From: Streptomyces nigrescens
GTDB lineage: Bacteria > Actinomycetota > Actinomycetes > Streptomycetales > Streptomycetaceae
NCBI GenBank assembly: GCA_024349765.1
Contig: AP026073.1
Coordinates: forward strand, 2,976,001 to 3,040,000
Reading direction: 5' to 3'
Length of the DNA stretch: 64,000 nucleotides
The position numbers were made by a program, and so were the translations under genes. The notes below the pieces were generated by a model. The model was not told where the DNA came from. It made no database searches and saw only the letters and a list, made by a program, of their open reading frames with translations. This document shows, piece by piece, positions 15,984-23,208 of this stretch. How positions within the stretch are numbered: position 1 is the stretch's first letter; each line of letters begins with the position of its first letter.

Positions 15984-16561
15984 ATGACCGGTCGGCGGCA
16001 GTCGCTCGCGGGGCGCATCGTGGTCGTGATGTCACCGACGAGGCCGCGCTGGCCGCCGTCGCCGACGGGGCCCGGCGCAGCCTCGGGCCGCCCTCCGTAG
16101 TGGTAGCCAACGCCGGTGTGGCGGCCGGCGGCCCCTTCCTGGAGTCCGACCCCGACGTCTGGCGCCGGGTCATCGAGGTCAATCTCCTGGGCAGTTCGCT
16201 CACCCTGCGCGCCGTCCTGCCCGGACTGCTTGCCACCCGCGGCTACTTCCTGCAGATGGGCTCCCTGGCGAGCATCACCGCGGCGCCCATGATGTCGGCG
16301 TACTGCGCCTCCAAGTCAGGGGTCGAGGCGTTCGCCCACACGGTCCGGGCGGAAGTGGCGCACCGCGGCGTCGAGGTCGGTGTCGCCTATCTGAGCTGGG
16401 CGGAGACCGACATGATCGACGCCGCGGTGCTGCGGGAGCTGCGGCTGCGGTTGCCGTGGCCCGCCGGGGAGATGGCGGCCCGCGGCGACGTCACGGCCAC
16501 CGGTGTGATCGGGGCCGGCGGGCGGGCGGACGACCTGGCCCGGACGGCCGCGCTCGGGCGG
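15984..16561 (+). pseudogene. SDR family gene with the cofactor-binding segment deleted
   Basis: ATG 15984 begins MTGRRQSLAGRIVVV, a normal SDR start leading to beta-strand 1, but the next bases jump to a different frame that reads DVTDEAALAAVADGARRSLG, VVANAGVAAGG, then NLLGSSLTLRAVLPG, the catalytic YCASKSG and VGVAYLSWAETDMI. About 45 residues including the TGxxxGxG dinucleotide loop are missing and the frame is shifted at about 16033, so no functional enzyme can be made. The 3' end runs into the convergent hydrophobic-protein gene and also looks truncated. Annotation programs may call an internal start at 16100. Confidence 0.8.
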
Positions 16562-16732
16562 CTACCAGCGGTACCAGCGGGCGCGGCCGCCGCCGGCGCC
16601 AGTCGACCGCATCAGGAAGCCGAGCAGCCAGAAGGCCAGCACGACGACGGCGGCGATCCACAGCGCCTTGAGCGCGAAGCCGGCGCCGAACAACAGCAGG
16701 ACGAGCAGCAGGACGAGTAGCAGGGGTGCCAT
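16562..16732 (-). CDS. Small hydrophobic membrane protein
   Basis: Encodes 56 residues: two hydrophobic helices (LLLVLLLVLLLFGAGFALKA and LWIAAVVVLAFWLLGFLM) and a basic aromatic end GGRARWYRW. This layout with the final RWYRW is shared by a family of Streptomyces hydrophobic proteins of unknown function. ATG 16732 follows AGGAGG at ideal spacing. The gene is too short for many ORF cutoffs. It is convergent with the SDR remnant and immediately follows the gas vesicle cluster on the same strand, separated by the 15-bp repeat array. Confidence 0.85.
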   Translation of the reverse strand: MAPLLLVLLLVLLLFGAGFALKALWIAAVVVLAFWLLGFLMRSTGAGGGRARWYRW

Positions 16733-16792
16733 GGGGTTCCTCCTGTGGTGAACGAAGAGTTCGTGAGTACGTCGGTGGGAGCAGCCGGAGTA

Positions 16793-16852
16793 ACGGATCC
16801 GAGGAAAGGGGATCTGGGGAAAACGGATCCGGGGAAAGCGGATCCGGGCGAC
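16793..16852. repeat. Four 15-bp tandem repeats
   Basis: Four units related to ACGGATCCGGGGAAA start at 16793, 16808, 16823 and 16838; the third is the cleanest and the last diverges at its end. They lie between gvpK and the hydrophobic-protein gene and overlap no coding frame. Confidence 0.85.
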
Positions 16853-16862
16853 TCAGGGCGGC

Positions 16863-17183
16863 TCAGGGCGAGTTCTGCGGGAGCAGGGAACCGAGGGGGC
16901 CGAGGTCGAGGTTGAGGTCGTCCATCGTGAAGCCGTAGCGCTCACACAGTTCCGACATCCGGTCGTGGAGGATCATCAGCGTCATACCGACCCGCTCCTC
17001 CTGATCCTCCGTCAGATCACCCTGGTCCGCCCGGTGCAGCGCGGTGCGCTCCATGAGTTGCCGCAGCAGCTCGACGATCGTCAGCACGAGCTTGATCAGA
17101 TCGCGTTCGACCGTCTCCGGGTCGCTCTCCAGCCGCTGGGCGAGGGTCCCGGGCGCCGTCGGCCCGGTGGAGTCCTGCCTCAT
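16863..17183 (-). CDS. gvpK: Gas vesicle protein GvpK
   Basis: Encodes 106 residues with the GvpK pattern: VERDLIKLVLTIVELLRQLM, then ERTALHRADQGDLTEDQEER and a C-terminal LNLDLGPLGSLLP. GvpK is an accessory protein needed for gas vesicle assembly in bacteria that have the full cluster; its precise step is unclear. It is the last gene of the gvp operon here. Its ribosome site AGGAGG sits inside the first unit of an 18-bp tandem repeat, and the gvpS frame runs on through its first half in another frame. Confidence 0.95.
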   Translation of the reverse strand: MRQDSTGPTAPGTLAQRLESDPETVERDLIKLVLTIVELLRQLMERTALHRADQGDLTEDQEERVGMTLMILHDRMSELCERYGFTMDDLNLDLGPLGSLLPQNSP

Positions 17184-17463
17184 AAAGAGATGCCTCCTGA
17201 CAAAGGGATGCCTCCTGACAAGGGGGTGCGTCCTGACAAGGGGGTGCGTCCTGCTGCACGATCGAATGGATGACGGCGCGGAGGCTGATCCGGACCAGGT
17301 CCACGTCGGCGATGGACAGCACCAGGTCTCCGGTGAGGACCGCGCCGCCGTTGAGGAGCCGGTCGAGGAGATCGATCAGGGCGATCTGCGGACCTGTCAC
17401 CCCGGCGGGTTCGCCGAGCCCGGACGGGCCGCCGGCCGGCTCCGCGACGTCACGGCCCGTCAT
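17017..17463 (-). CDS. gvpS: Gas vesicle protein GvpS/GvpJ-like, C-terminus extended into gvpK
   Basis: The first about 65 residues are a GvpA/GvpJ/GvpS-type domain (IALIDLLDRLLNGGAVLTGD, then LSIADVDLVRISLRAVIHSI), the fold of the vesicle shell and its minor relatives. After that the frame continues through PPCQDAPPCQEASLCQEASL, encoded by 18-bp repeats, and on for 60 Arg-rich residues out of frame with gvpK, stopping only at 17017. Homologues stop shortly after the domain, so the natural stop seems to have been lost at the repeat array. Protein length 148 by this reading. ATG 17463 has a weak ribosome site. The domain should still fold; the tail is probably meaningless. Confidence 0.8.
   Translation of the reverse strand: MTGRDVAEPAGGPSGLGEPAGVTGPQIALIDLLDRLLNGGAVLTGDLVLSIADVDLVRISLRAVIHSIVQQDAPPCQDAPPCQEASLCQEASLYEAGLHRADGARDPRPAAGERPGDGRTRSDQARADDRRAAAATHGAHRAAPGGPG
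17184..17255. repeat. Four 18-bp tandem repeats at the gvpS/gvpK junction
   Basis: Units at 17184, 17202, 17220 and 17238 are variants of AAAGGGATGCCTCCTGAC. On the coding (minus) strand every unit carries GTCAGGAGGCATCCC or GTCAGGACGCACCCC, that is, copies of the gvpK ribosome-binding sequence. The array is coding in gvpS and is the leader of gvpK. Confidence 0.9.
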
Positions 17464-17493
17464 GTGCCGCCGCCCGTCCTGTGTCGTCGCCCG

Positions 17494-18282
17494 TCATGCC
17501 GCGCCGCTTTCCGCCGGCCGGGTCGCGAAGGAGTACGGCGCCCACGGGCCGGTGATCTCGACCCGTACGCCGGCGTCGCTCCCGGTCAGACCGGCCAGCG
17601 CCTGGTGGAATTCCCGGACCCGGGTGCGGGGGACGAGATACGCCTCGTTGGCGACGTTCTCGCCGGGGCCGGAGGCCAGTTCGCCCTGCTGGGGCCGGTG
17701 GGCGACCACGCCCCGGGTCAGCGGGGCCACCGTGTCCCGTACGGCGCCGGCCACGGCCCCCGCCGCCCGGTACGCGTCATCCCGCAGACGCCGCTGGTCC
17801 CGGCGTTGGCGGAGGTAGGCGCGGCCCGAGCCGGCCGTCGGCGCGGCGGGGGCGGCTTCGGCCCGGGCGCGCACCGGGTCCGCGTAGACCTTCACCCCGA
17901 GCTCGGCGTGGCCGTCGAGCCAGGACAGCAACTCGCTGAATTCCGCGGCGCGTTCGGACAACACCGCGCGCACCCGGGCGTCGTCGAGGTACACCGTCGC
18001 CAGCCGCATCGGCAACACCGTCGTACGGGCGTGGGCCGCCTCGACGACCTCGTGGTGGACGCGGGCCAGCGCCTCCAGCTCCGCCAGGTCCGCCATCCGC
18101 TCGGTGAGTCCGTCCGTGCCGAAGTCGTCGGCCGGGACGGAGGACACCAGGGCGGTGAGGCCGTCCCCGGCGACGGTCCGCAGGGGCGCACCGCCGAACC
18201 CGGTCAGCGCGGCGGCCGCCGCGTCGAGATCGCCGCCGTCCCGCCCGACCGCGTAGACATAGCTGTGCCACGGGCCGTTCAC
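17494..18282 (-). CDS. gvpL: Gas vesicle protein GvpL (GvpF/GvpL family)
   Basis: Encodes 262 residues: MNGPWHSYVYAVGRDG at the start, TVLPMRLATVYLDD in the middle and the C-terminal RVEITGPWAPYSFA, all hallmarks of GvpF/GvpL, whose crystal structures show an N-terminal beta domain and a C-terminal ferredoxin-like domain linked by coiled coil. These proteins act with GvpA early in vesicle nucleation. GTG 18282 follows GGAGGAGAACC and overlaps the gvpJ stop as GTGA, so it is translationally coupled. It is clearly distinct from the first GvpF at 19007-19720. Confidence 0.93.
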   Translation of the reverse strand: MNGPWHSYVYAVGRDGGDLDAAAAALTGFGGAPLRTVAGDGLTALVSSVPADDFGTDGLTERMADLAELEALARVHHEVVEAAHARTTVLPMRLATVYLDDARVRAVLSERAAEFSELLSWLDGHAELGVKVYADPVRARAEAAPAAPTAGSGRAYLRQRRDQRRLRDDAYRAAGAVAGAVRDTVAPLTRGVVAHRPQQGELASGPGENVANEAYLVPRTRVREFHQALAGLTGSDAGVRVEITGPWAPYSFATRPAESGAA

Positions 18283-18683
18283 CGGTTCTCCTCCTCTCGC
18301 CGGTGCTGCTCCCACCCGGCTTCTCGTCCGGCTTCTCCTTCGACCGCCGGCTGGTCCTCGCCGGCGGGGACCGGTCGGGTCGCGGGCGTGCGGGCCCGGG
18401 AGGAGAGCGAGGGATCGTGCTCCCACCAGTCGATGCCCATCTCCTTGGCCTTGTCGACGGAGGCGACCAGCAACCGGAGCTTGATGGTCAGCAGCTCGAT
18501 GTCGAGCAGATTGATCTGGATGTCGCCGGCGATGACCACGCCCTTGTCGAGGACGCGTTCCAGGATGTCGGCGAGATTGGCGGAGGAGCCGGGCCCGGCC
18601 CCCGGCCGGCCGTACGGGGACGGCGCGGGGGAGGTCCTCATGGGCGAGGCGGCTCCCCCCGGTCCGGTCAGCGGGTCGGACAT
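18279..18683 (-). CDS. gvpJ: Gas vesicle protein GvpJ (GvpA-like)
   Basis: Encodes 134 residues. Residues about 35-85 form the GvpA-like core (NLADILERVLDKGVVIAGD, then IQINLLDIELLTIKLRLLVA, then KEMGIDWW) flanked by a Pro/Gly-rich N-terminus and a charged C-terminal tail (50 residues ending REEENR). GvpJ is a minor vesicle component thought to form conical ends. ATG 18683 follows AGGAGGATGACC. Stop overlaps gvpL start. GvpJ and GvpS are hard to tell apart by sequence alone; position between G and L supports J. Confidence 0.9.
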   Translation of the reverse strand: MSDPLTGPGGAASPMRTSPAPSPYGRPGAGPGSSANLADILERVLDKGVVIAGDIQINLLDIELLTIKLRLLVASVDKAKEMGIDWWEHDPSLSSRARTPATRPVPAGEDQPAVEGEAGREAGWEQHRREEENR

Positions 18684-18689
18684 GTACGG

Positions 18690-18944
18690 TCATCCTCCTC
18701 GTGGTTGACGCCGGCGGGCCTGGAGCCACTCCAGCCGGTCCAGCAGTTCGTCCTCGCGGGCGTCGAACTCCTCGGGCCCGATCCGGCCGTCCACCAACTC
18801 CCGTTCCAATTCGGCGAGTTGGTCACGCACCGGCTCCGGGTCGTAGAACTCGTCCTCCGCGGTGAGCAGTACCTGGTCGAGGACCCAGACCGTGCCCCGG
18901 AGCGGGGCGATCGGCAGGGTCAGCAGGTGGGTGAGCAGCCCCAT
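18690..18944 (-). CDS. gvpG: Gas vesicle protein GvpG
   Basis: Encodes 84 residues: MGLLTHLLTLPIAPLRGTVW, then QVLLTAEDEFYDPEPVRDQL and a charged helical C-terminus (AELERELVDGRIGPEEFD, then EDELLDRLEWLQARR). GvpG is an accessory assembly protein of about this size in all bacterial gvp operons. ATG 18944 follows GGGAG. It lies 6 bp upstream of gvpJ and 62 bp downstream of gvpF. Confidence 0.94.
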   Translation of the reverse strand: MGLLTHLLTLPIAPLRGTVWVLDQVLLTAEDEFYDPEPVRDQLAELERELVDGRIGPEEFDAREDELLDRLEWLQARRRQPRGG

Positions 18945-19006
18945 CCGGATCTCCCGCTCGGTCGGTTTCCCGGTCCCGGCGCCAAGGGCCCGGCCCGGGC
19001 ACGCGG

Positions 19007-19720
19007 TCAGACGAAGCTGTACGGCGGCAGCGGGCCGTAGAGCCGGAAGGTGTAGTGGTCGCCGCGCCGTTCCGCCTCGGTGTGGACCGCCTGGGAGAAG
19101 GTGGCGGCCTGGTCCTGCGCGACGAGGAACGAGGTGGTGAGGAAGTGGCGCTTGGTGGGTTCCCCGTCCTCGATACGCACCGCGGCCGGCGCGAGCCGGG
19201 CCAGGATGTCCGCGCGGGCGCCGTCCTGGCGGGCCCGGACCTCCTGCGAGATCAGCTCGCCGAGCGCCAGTTTGTCCTCGTACGCCCCGGAGTTCCGCCG
19301 GGTATGGTCGTTGAGCCGGCGCACCTCGGCGCAGTCCCGCACGATCTCCCGCAGCAGGTCCTCCTCGTCGCGCGTCACCTTCAGGTGGTACTCCCGGCAC
19401 CCGGCCAGCTCCCCGAGCCGCTGGGTGTAGGTGTCGTGCTGCTCCTCCAGTACGGCGGCGACCTGCTCGTCGTCCGGACCGACCAGCCCGAAGCGCATCG
19501 GCAGACAGCTGCCGTCGGCCAGCAGGCGTTCCTGGACGTCCTGGTGGGCGGCCACGTCCCGGCGCTTGGCGCGCAGCTCCGCCGGGGCGTCGCTGACCAC
19601 CGCGCACAGGTCCTTGGCCCGCACGGTGCGCAGCGGCGCCGCGGGGTCGCCCACCCCGGCGACACCGGACAGCCGCAGCGGATGCCCGGCGTCGGTGATG
19701 GCGTAGACGTACGTCGTCAT
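19007..19720 (-). CDS. gvpF: Gas vesicle protein GvpF
   Basis: Encodes 237 residues, MTTYVYAITDAGHPLRL at the start, LCAVVSDAPAELRAKRRDVA, LPMRFGLVGPDDEQV and the family end YTFRLYGPLPPYSFV. GvpF contacts GvpA and is thought to start vesicle growth. It directly follows gvpA with 3 bp between stop and start. Together with GvpL it gives the cluster the usual two members of the family. Confidence 0.95.
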   Translation of the reverse strand: MTTYVYAITDAGHPLRLSGVAGVGDPAAPLRTVRAKDLCAVVSDAPAELRAKRRDVAAHQDVQERLLADGSCLPMRFGLVGPDDEQVAAVLEEQHDTYTQRLGELAGCREYHLKVTRDEEDLLREIVRDCAEVRRLNDHTRRNSGAYEDKLALGELISQEVRARQDGARADILARLAPAAVRIEDGEPTKRHFLTTSFLVAQDQAATFSQAVHTEAERRGDHYTFRLYGPLPPYSFV

Positions 19721-19723
19721 GGG

Positions 19724-20167
19724 TCATTCCTCCCGGCGGGCGGTTCGGCGGCCGGCGGTCGACGACGTCTTGCGCGCCGGGCGCTTCTCGGTTTCCTCGG
19801 ATTCGTCATGGCCCTTGCGGAGGGATTCGCCGATCGCTTCCACGGCTCCTGAGAGGGCGCCCTTCGACTTTCCCTTGGCGCCGCTCTCGGTCGCCGCGCC
19901 GACGAGATCGGTGAGCTGTTCCGGCGCCTTGCGGCCCGATTCGAGATCCAGCCGGTTGCACGCCTCCGCGAAGCGCAGATAGGTGTCCACGCTCGCGACC
20001 ACGACACGTACGTCGATCTTGAGTATTTCGATGCCGACGAGGGAGACCCGGATGAAGGCATCGATGACCAGCCCGCGGTCGAGAATGAGCTCCAGGACGT
20101 CGTAGAGAGTGCCCGAGCCGCTGCCGCCGGCCGGTGTCGCCTGCGTCTGTTGCTGAATGGCAGTCAC
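19724..20167 (-). CDS. gvpA: Gas vesicle structural protein GvpA with long C-terminal tail
   Basis: Encodes 147 residues. The core ([20 protein letters not shown], then [20 protein letters not shown], then [14 protein letters not shown]) is nearly identical to the GvpA rib protein that builds the shell. Unlike the about 70-residue cyanobacterial protein it has a 75-residue charged tail ([20 protein letters not shown], then [20 protein letters not shown]), a feature of Streptomyces GvpA proteins. I chose GTG 20167 ([10 protein letters not shown]) with GGAAGGG upstream; an upstream ATG at 20206 adds 13 non-family residues. First structural gene after gvpO. Confidence 0.93.
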   Translation of the reverse strand: MTAIQQQTQATPAGGSGSGTLYDVLELILDRGLVIDAFIRVSLVGIEILKIDVRVVVASVDTYLRFAEACNRLDLESGRKAPEQLTDLVGAATESGAKGKSKGALSGAVEAIGESLRKGHDESEETEKRPARKTSSTAGRRTARREE

Positions 20168-20242
20168 GGTCTTGTGTGTCCCTTCCAGTTGACTGGAGCG
20201 GGCCATGGCCGTGTGGGGAATTGCGGGTGCGCCGCAGCCGTC

Positions 20243-20599
20243 CTAGCGGTCGATCTGACCCCGCCCGTAGCGGCGCATGCGCGCGTATTCCATGAGATGG
20301 CCCTGCTCGTCGAGGCGGACGCGGTAGGACGCCATCACGCTCGCGGTGTCCGGAACCCTTTCGAGTTCCAGCACTTCCACGTCCGCCAGCCAGCCGTCAC
20401 CGGCGGCCTTCAGCGCGGACACCGAGCCGGGTGCGCAGTTGAGCATCTCGGCAAGTTGCCCGGCGGCGAGGCGCATTGCCGCGGGAGCGGCGATCCGGTC
20501 CGGTCCGCCGCTCGCCGTTTCCGTTCCGTTCGGCGCGAGGCTTTCCTCACGTGCCACGTCCGCTTCCACCTTTTCCACGGTGCTTTCCTCGGTCGCCAT
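20243..20599 (-). CDS. gvpO: Gas vesicle protein GvpO
   Basis: Encodes 118 residues. The conserved part runs from LAAGQLAEMLNCAPGSVSAL to YRVRLDEQGHLMEYARMRRY; the first 40 residues are an acidic, variable lead. GvpO begins the gvp operon in actinomycetes and is required for vesicle formation in haloarchaea, possibly as a regulator. ATG 20599 has AGGCGGG upstream. The cluster order O-A-F-G-J-L-S-K lacks the gvpY and gvpZ genes that many Streptomyces clusters carry between G and J. Confidence 0.92.
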   Translation of the reverse strand: MATEESTVEKVEADVAREESLAPNGTETASGGPDRIAAPAAMRLAAGQLAEMLNCAPGSVSALKAAGDGWLADVEVLELERVPDTASVMASYRVRLDEQGHLMEYARMRRYGRGQIDR

Positions 20600-20644
20600 G
20601 ATCCCGCCTGTCGTGCGTCTAGAGGTCATCTGCCGAAGGTGATT

Positions 20645-20658
20645 CCGTCGAACGACGG
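20645..20658. promoter_or_regulatory. Short inverted repeat upstream of gvpO
   Basis: CCGTCG and CGACGG separated by AA form a 14-bp inverted repeat 46 bp before the gvpO ATG, in the only sizeable gap upstream of the gas vesicle operon. It may be an operator. Evidence is position and symmetry only. Confidence 0.35.
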
Positions 20659-20736
20659 TTGGCCGTTCTGTGGCGATGAAAAGGCGGGTGCCCGCGAAAG
20701 CCGGACGTATGCGCGAGCGGGAAATCCAAGGAGGCG

Positions 20737-21516
20737 TCAGCCGGTGGTGACCGTGAAAAGGCCGCCGTCGGGGTCGCGGATCAGCACCTGGCCGACCCCG
20801 GGGTCGGCGGGCGGGGTCAGATGGGTGGCCTGGCCGCCCGCCGCGAGGGCGGCCGCGGCGACCTTCTCGACGTCCTCGACGGGGAACTGGACGTGCCAGC
20901 GGGGCCGGATGTGGGGGTCGGGGGCGGCCTCCATGACGCCGCCGCGCACCGTGGCCACCACCTGGTCGCCGTCCCGCACCAGCACCTCGCCGCGCTCGTA
21001 CGCGACCTCGACCCCGCCGGGCTCCTCCGAGGCCCAGTCGAGCACCTCGGCGTAGAAGATCGTGGCGTCGAAGGCGTCGCGGGTCCGCAGCTCCAGGGAG
21101 ACCGGGGCGCTGCCGCGGCCGATGGCCCAGGCCGGGGTGTGGCCCTCCCACACGCCGAAGACGGCGCCGTCCCGGTCCGCGGCGAGCGCCACCCGGCCGG
21201 CGCCGAGCCGCAGCGGGCCCACCGCGATGGTGGCGCCGCGTTCACGGATCCGTCCCGCGGCGTCGTTCGCACTCGCGACCGCGAAGTACGGGGTCCAGGC
21301 CACCGACACCTGCCAGTCCGCGGCCAGTGCGCCGACCCCCGCGATCGGCCGGCCGTCGGTCAGCGCCACGGTGAACTCCTCGCCCAGCCCGCCCGGCCGG
21401 AAGGTCCAGCCCAGGACCTGTGCGTAGAAGTCCTGGGCACGCCGGAGATCGTGGGTGGTCAGGCTCACCCAGCACGGGGTGCCGCGTACGGCGACGGCGG
21501 ACGGTGTGACCGGCAT
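20737..21516 (-). CDS. VOC family protein (two glyoxalase/bleomycin-resistance domains)
   Basis: Encodes 259 residues forming two vicinal oxygen chelate domains. The first begins GTPCWVSLTTHDLRRAQDFY and ends DRDGAVFGVWEGH; the second begins SLELRTRDAFDATIFYAEVL and ends IRDPDGGLFTVTTG. Metal-ligand positions of true glyoxalases are not all kept. Streptomyces relatives are annotated as hydrolases or antibiotic-resistance-like without proof. ATG 21516 has AGGAGGAGC upstream; the 60 bases further upstream in frame are not coding-like. Confidence 0.88.
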   Translation of the reverse strand: MPVTPSAVAVRGTPCWVSLTTHDLRRAQDFYAQVLGWTFRPGGLGEEFTVALTDGRPIAGVGALAADWQVSVAWTPYFAVASANDAAGRIRERGATIAVGPLRLGAGRVALAADRDGAVFGVWEGHTPAWAIGRGSAPVSLELRTRDAFDATIFYAEVLDWASEEPGGVEVAYERGEVLVRDGDQVVATVRGGVMEAAPDPHIRPRWHVQFPVEDVEKVAAAALAAGGQATHLTPPADPGVGQVLIRDPDGGLFTVTTG

Positions 21517-21639
21517 GGCGATGCTCCTCCTGGAACGGGTGCCACCGTCCACTCTGCCAGGACTTTGCGTCCGCATCCTTCTACGGCTCGGCCGAGTGCG
21601 TGCGGGGACTGCCGGTGCGGGGCGCCGGCGGCCGGCCGG

Positions 21640-22824
21640 TCAGGGCTGCAGCAGCGTCTTGATCATGCCGTCTTCCTTGGCCTGGAAGGTCTTGTAGGCC
21701 TGCGGTCCGTCCTCCAGCGGCAGCTGGTGGGTGGCGAAGCCCTCGACGCCGAGCGCGTCCTCGTCGTCGAGCAGCGGCAGGATGTCGTCCACCCAGCGCC
21801 GCACGTTGGCCTGCCCCATGCGCAGCTGCACCTGCTTGTCGAACAAGGTGAGCAGCGGCAGCGGGTCCATCGCGCCGCCGTAGACGCCGACCACGGAGAT
21901 CGTGCCGCCCCGGCGGACCACGTCCACGGCGGCGTGGAAGGCCGCCATCCGGTCCACCCCGGCGCGCGCCATCAGCTTCTCCGCGAGCCGGTCCGGGAGC
22001 AGCCCGACGAACTGCTGCGCGGCCTTCGCCACGGGTGCCCCGTGGGCCTCCATACCGACGGCCTCGATGACCACGTCCGCGCCGCGGCCGTCGGTGAGCC
22101 GGCGGACCTCGTCACCCAGGTCGCCGCCGAGCTCGTCGACGTTCAGGGTGTGCACGCCGCGGGCCCGGGCGCGGGCCAGCCGCTCGGGCACCAGGTCCAC
22201 CCCGATCACCTGCCGGGCCCCGCGGTGCAGGGCGATCCGGGCGGCCATGTCGCCGATCGGGCCCAGCCCGAGGACCACGACGTGGGCGTCCGGCGGCGGG
22301 TCCGCGTAGGCGACCGCCTGCCAGGCGGTGGGCAGGACGTCGGAGAGGTAGACGAACCGTTCGTCCGGCGGGCCGTGCGGGACCTTGACGGGCAGGGTGT
22401 TGCCGAAGGGCACCCGCAGGAACTCCGCCTGACCGCCCGGCACCTGGCCGTAGAGCTTGGTGTAGCCGAACAGCGAAGCGCCCATGCCGTGTTCCCTGAC
22501 CTGGGTGGTCTCGCACTGCGAGTGCAGCCCCCGGTCGCACATCCAGCAGGAGCCGCAGGAGACGTTGAAGGGCACCACCACCCGGTCGCCGGGGGCGAGC
22601 GCGGTCACCTCCGGCCCCACCTCCTCGACCAGGCCCATCGGCTCGTGGCCGAGGATGTCGCCGGGCTCCAGATAGGGCCCCAGCACCTCGTAGAGGTGGA
22701 GGTCGGAGCCGCAGATGCCGGTGGAGGTGATCTTGACCAGGACGTCCGTCGGTTCGGTGATCTTCGGATCGGGGACCGTGTCGATCCGCACGTCCCGCTT
22801 GCCGTGCCACGTCAGTGCCCGCAC
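21640..22824 (-). CDS. Zinc-dependent alcohol dehydrogenase (formaldehyde dehydrogenase-like)
   Basis: Encodes 394 residues of the medium-chain dehydrogenase family. Catalytic zinc ligands lie in TGICGSDLHLY and GHEPMG; the structural zinc lobe has four cysteines in CGSCWMCDRGLHSQC; the Rossmann motif is VVVLGLGPIGDMAARIALHRG. The sequence resembles the glutathione-independent formaldehyde dehydrogenase-like group (MVREHGMG-type loop, FGNTLPVKVP). Substrate is uncertain. GTG 22824 follows GGAGGACAGG. It is a single gene, divergent from the phosphatase gene. Confidence 0.92.
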   Translation of the reverse strand: MRALTWHGKRDVRIDTVPDPKITEPTDVLVKITSTGICGSDLHLYEVLGPYLEPGDILGHEPMGLVEEVGPEVTALAPGDRVVVPFNVSCGSCWMCDRGLHSQCETTQVREHGMGASLFGYTKLYGQVPGGQAEFLRVPFGNTLPVKVPHGPPDERFVYLSDVLPTAWQAVAYADPPPDAHVVVLGLGPIGDMAARIALHRGARQVIGVDLVPERLARARARGVHTLNVDELGGDLGDEVRRLTDGRGADVVIEAVGMEAHGAPVAKAAQQFVGLLPDRLAEKLMARAGVDRMAAFHAAVDVVRRGGTISVVGVYGGAMDPLPLLTLFDKQVQLRMGQANVRRWVDDILPLLDDEDALGVEGFATHQLPLEDGPQAYKTFQAKEDGMIKTLLQP

Positions 22825-23208
22825 CCTGTCCTCCTTCGCCGCCACCGGTCGCCAGGAACCGGCTGGTTCCGGGACGACCGATTCGCCTGACAGGTCATCA
22901 CGCCGGTCTTCCGGGCGCTCCCGGATCACGCCGGTCCCGGGCGCCCGGGCGGCCCCTCCCGCGCAGGCCGCAGGCGCGCACCGCTCGACGGAGCCGGCCG
23001 TTCCGCCCAGTCTCGGCCCGGCCCCCCGATCGTGCAAACGCCCGAACGGACCACTGCCGGCAGTGCGCACCGGGCCGCCGCCGTGACCGAGTGTGGCCGC
23101 GGACCGCGGCCCGATGCCCGCCGCCGCCCGTCGGTGCGGCTGCGCGTCCGCGCGCGGTCCGGGGGACCATGGGAAGGGCGGTGCATCCGCAGGCGGAGGG
23201 AGGGCCGG
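22825..23208. other. Divergent intergenic region with a 14-bp palindrome
   Basis: Spacer between the alcohol dehydrogenase (minus) and the SpoIIE phosphatase (plus). CACTGCCGGCAGTG at 23052-23065 is a perfect palindrome and a possible operator. Open frames across the spacer are not coding-like. Confidence 0.4.

Noticed and set aside
16100-16720. Complete 206-residue SDR from an internal start at 16100
   Set aside because: It lacks the Rossmann glycine loop, and its last 50 residues are the antisense of the small hydrophobic-protein gene; treated as part of a pseudogene.
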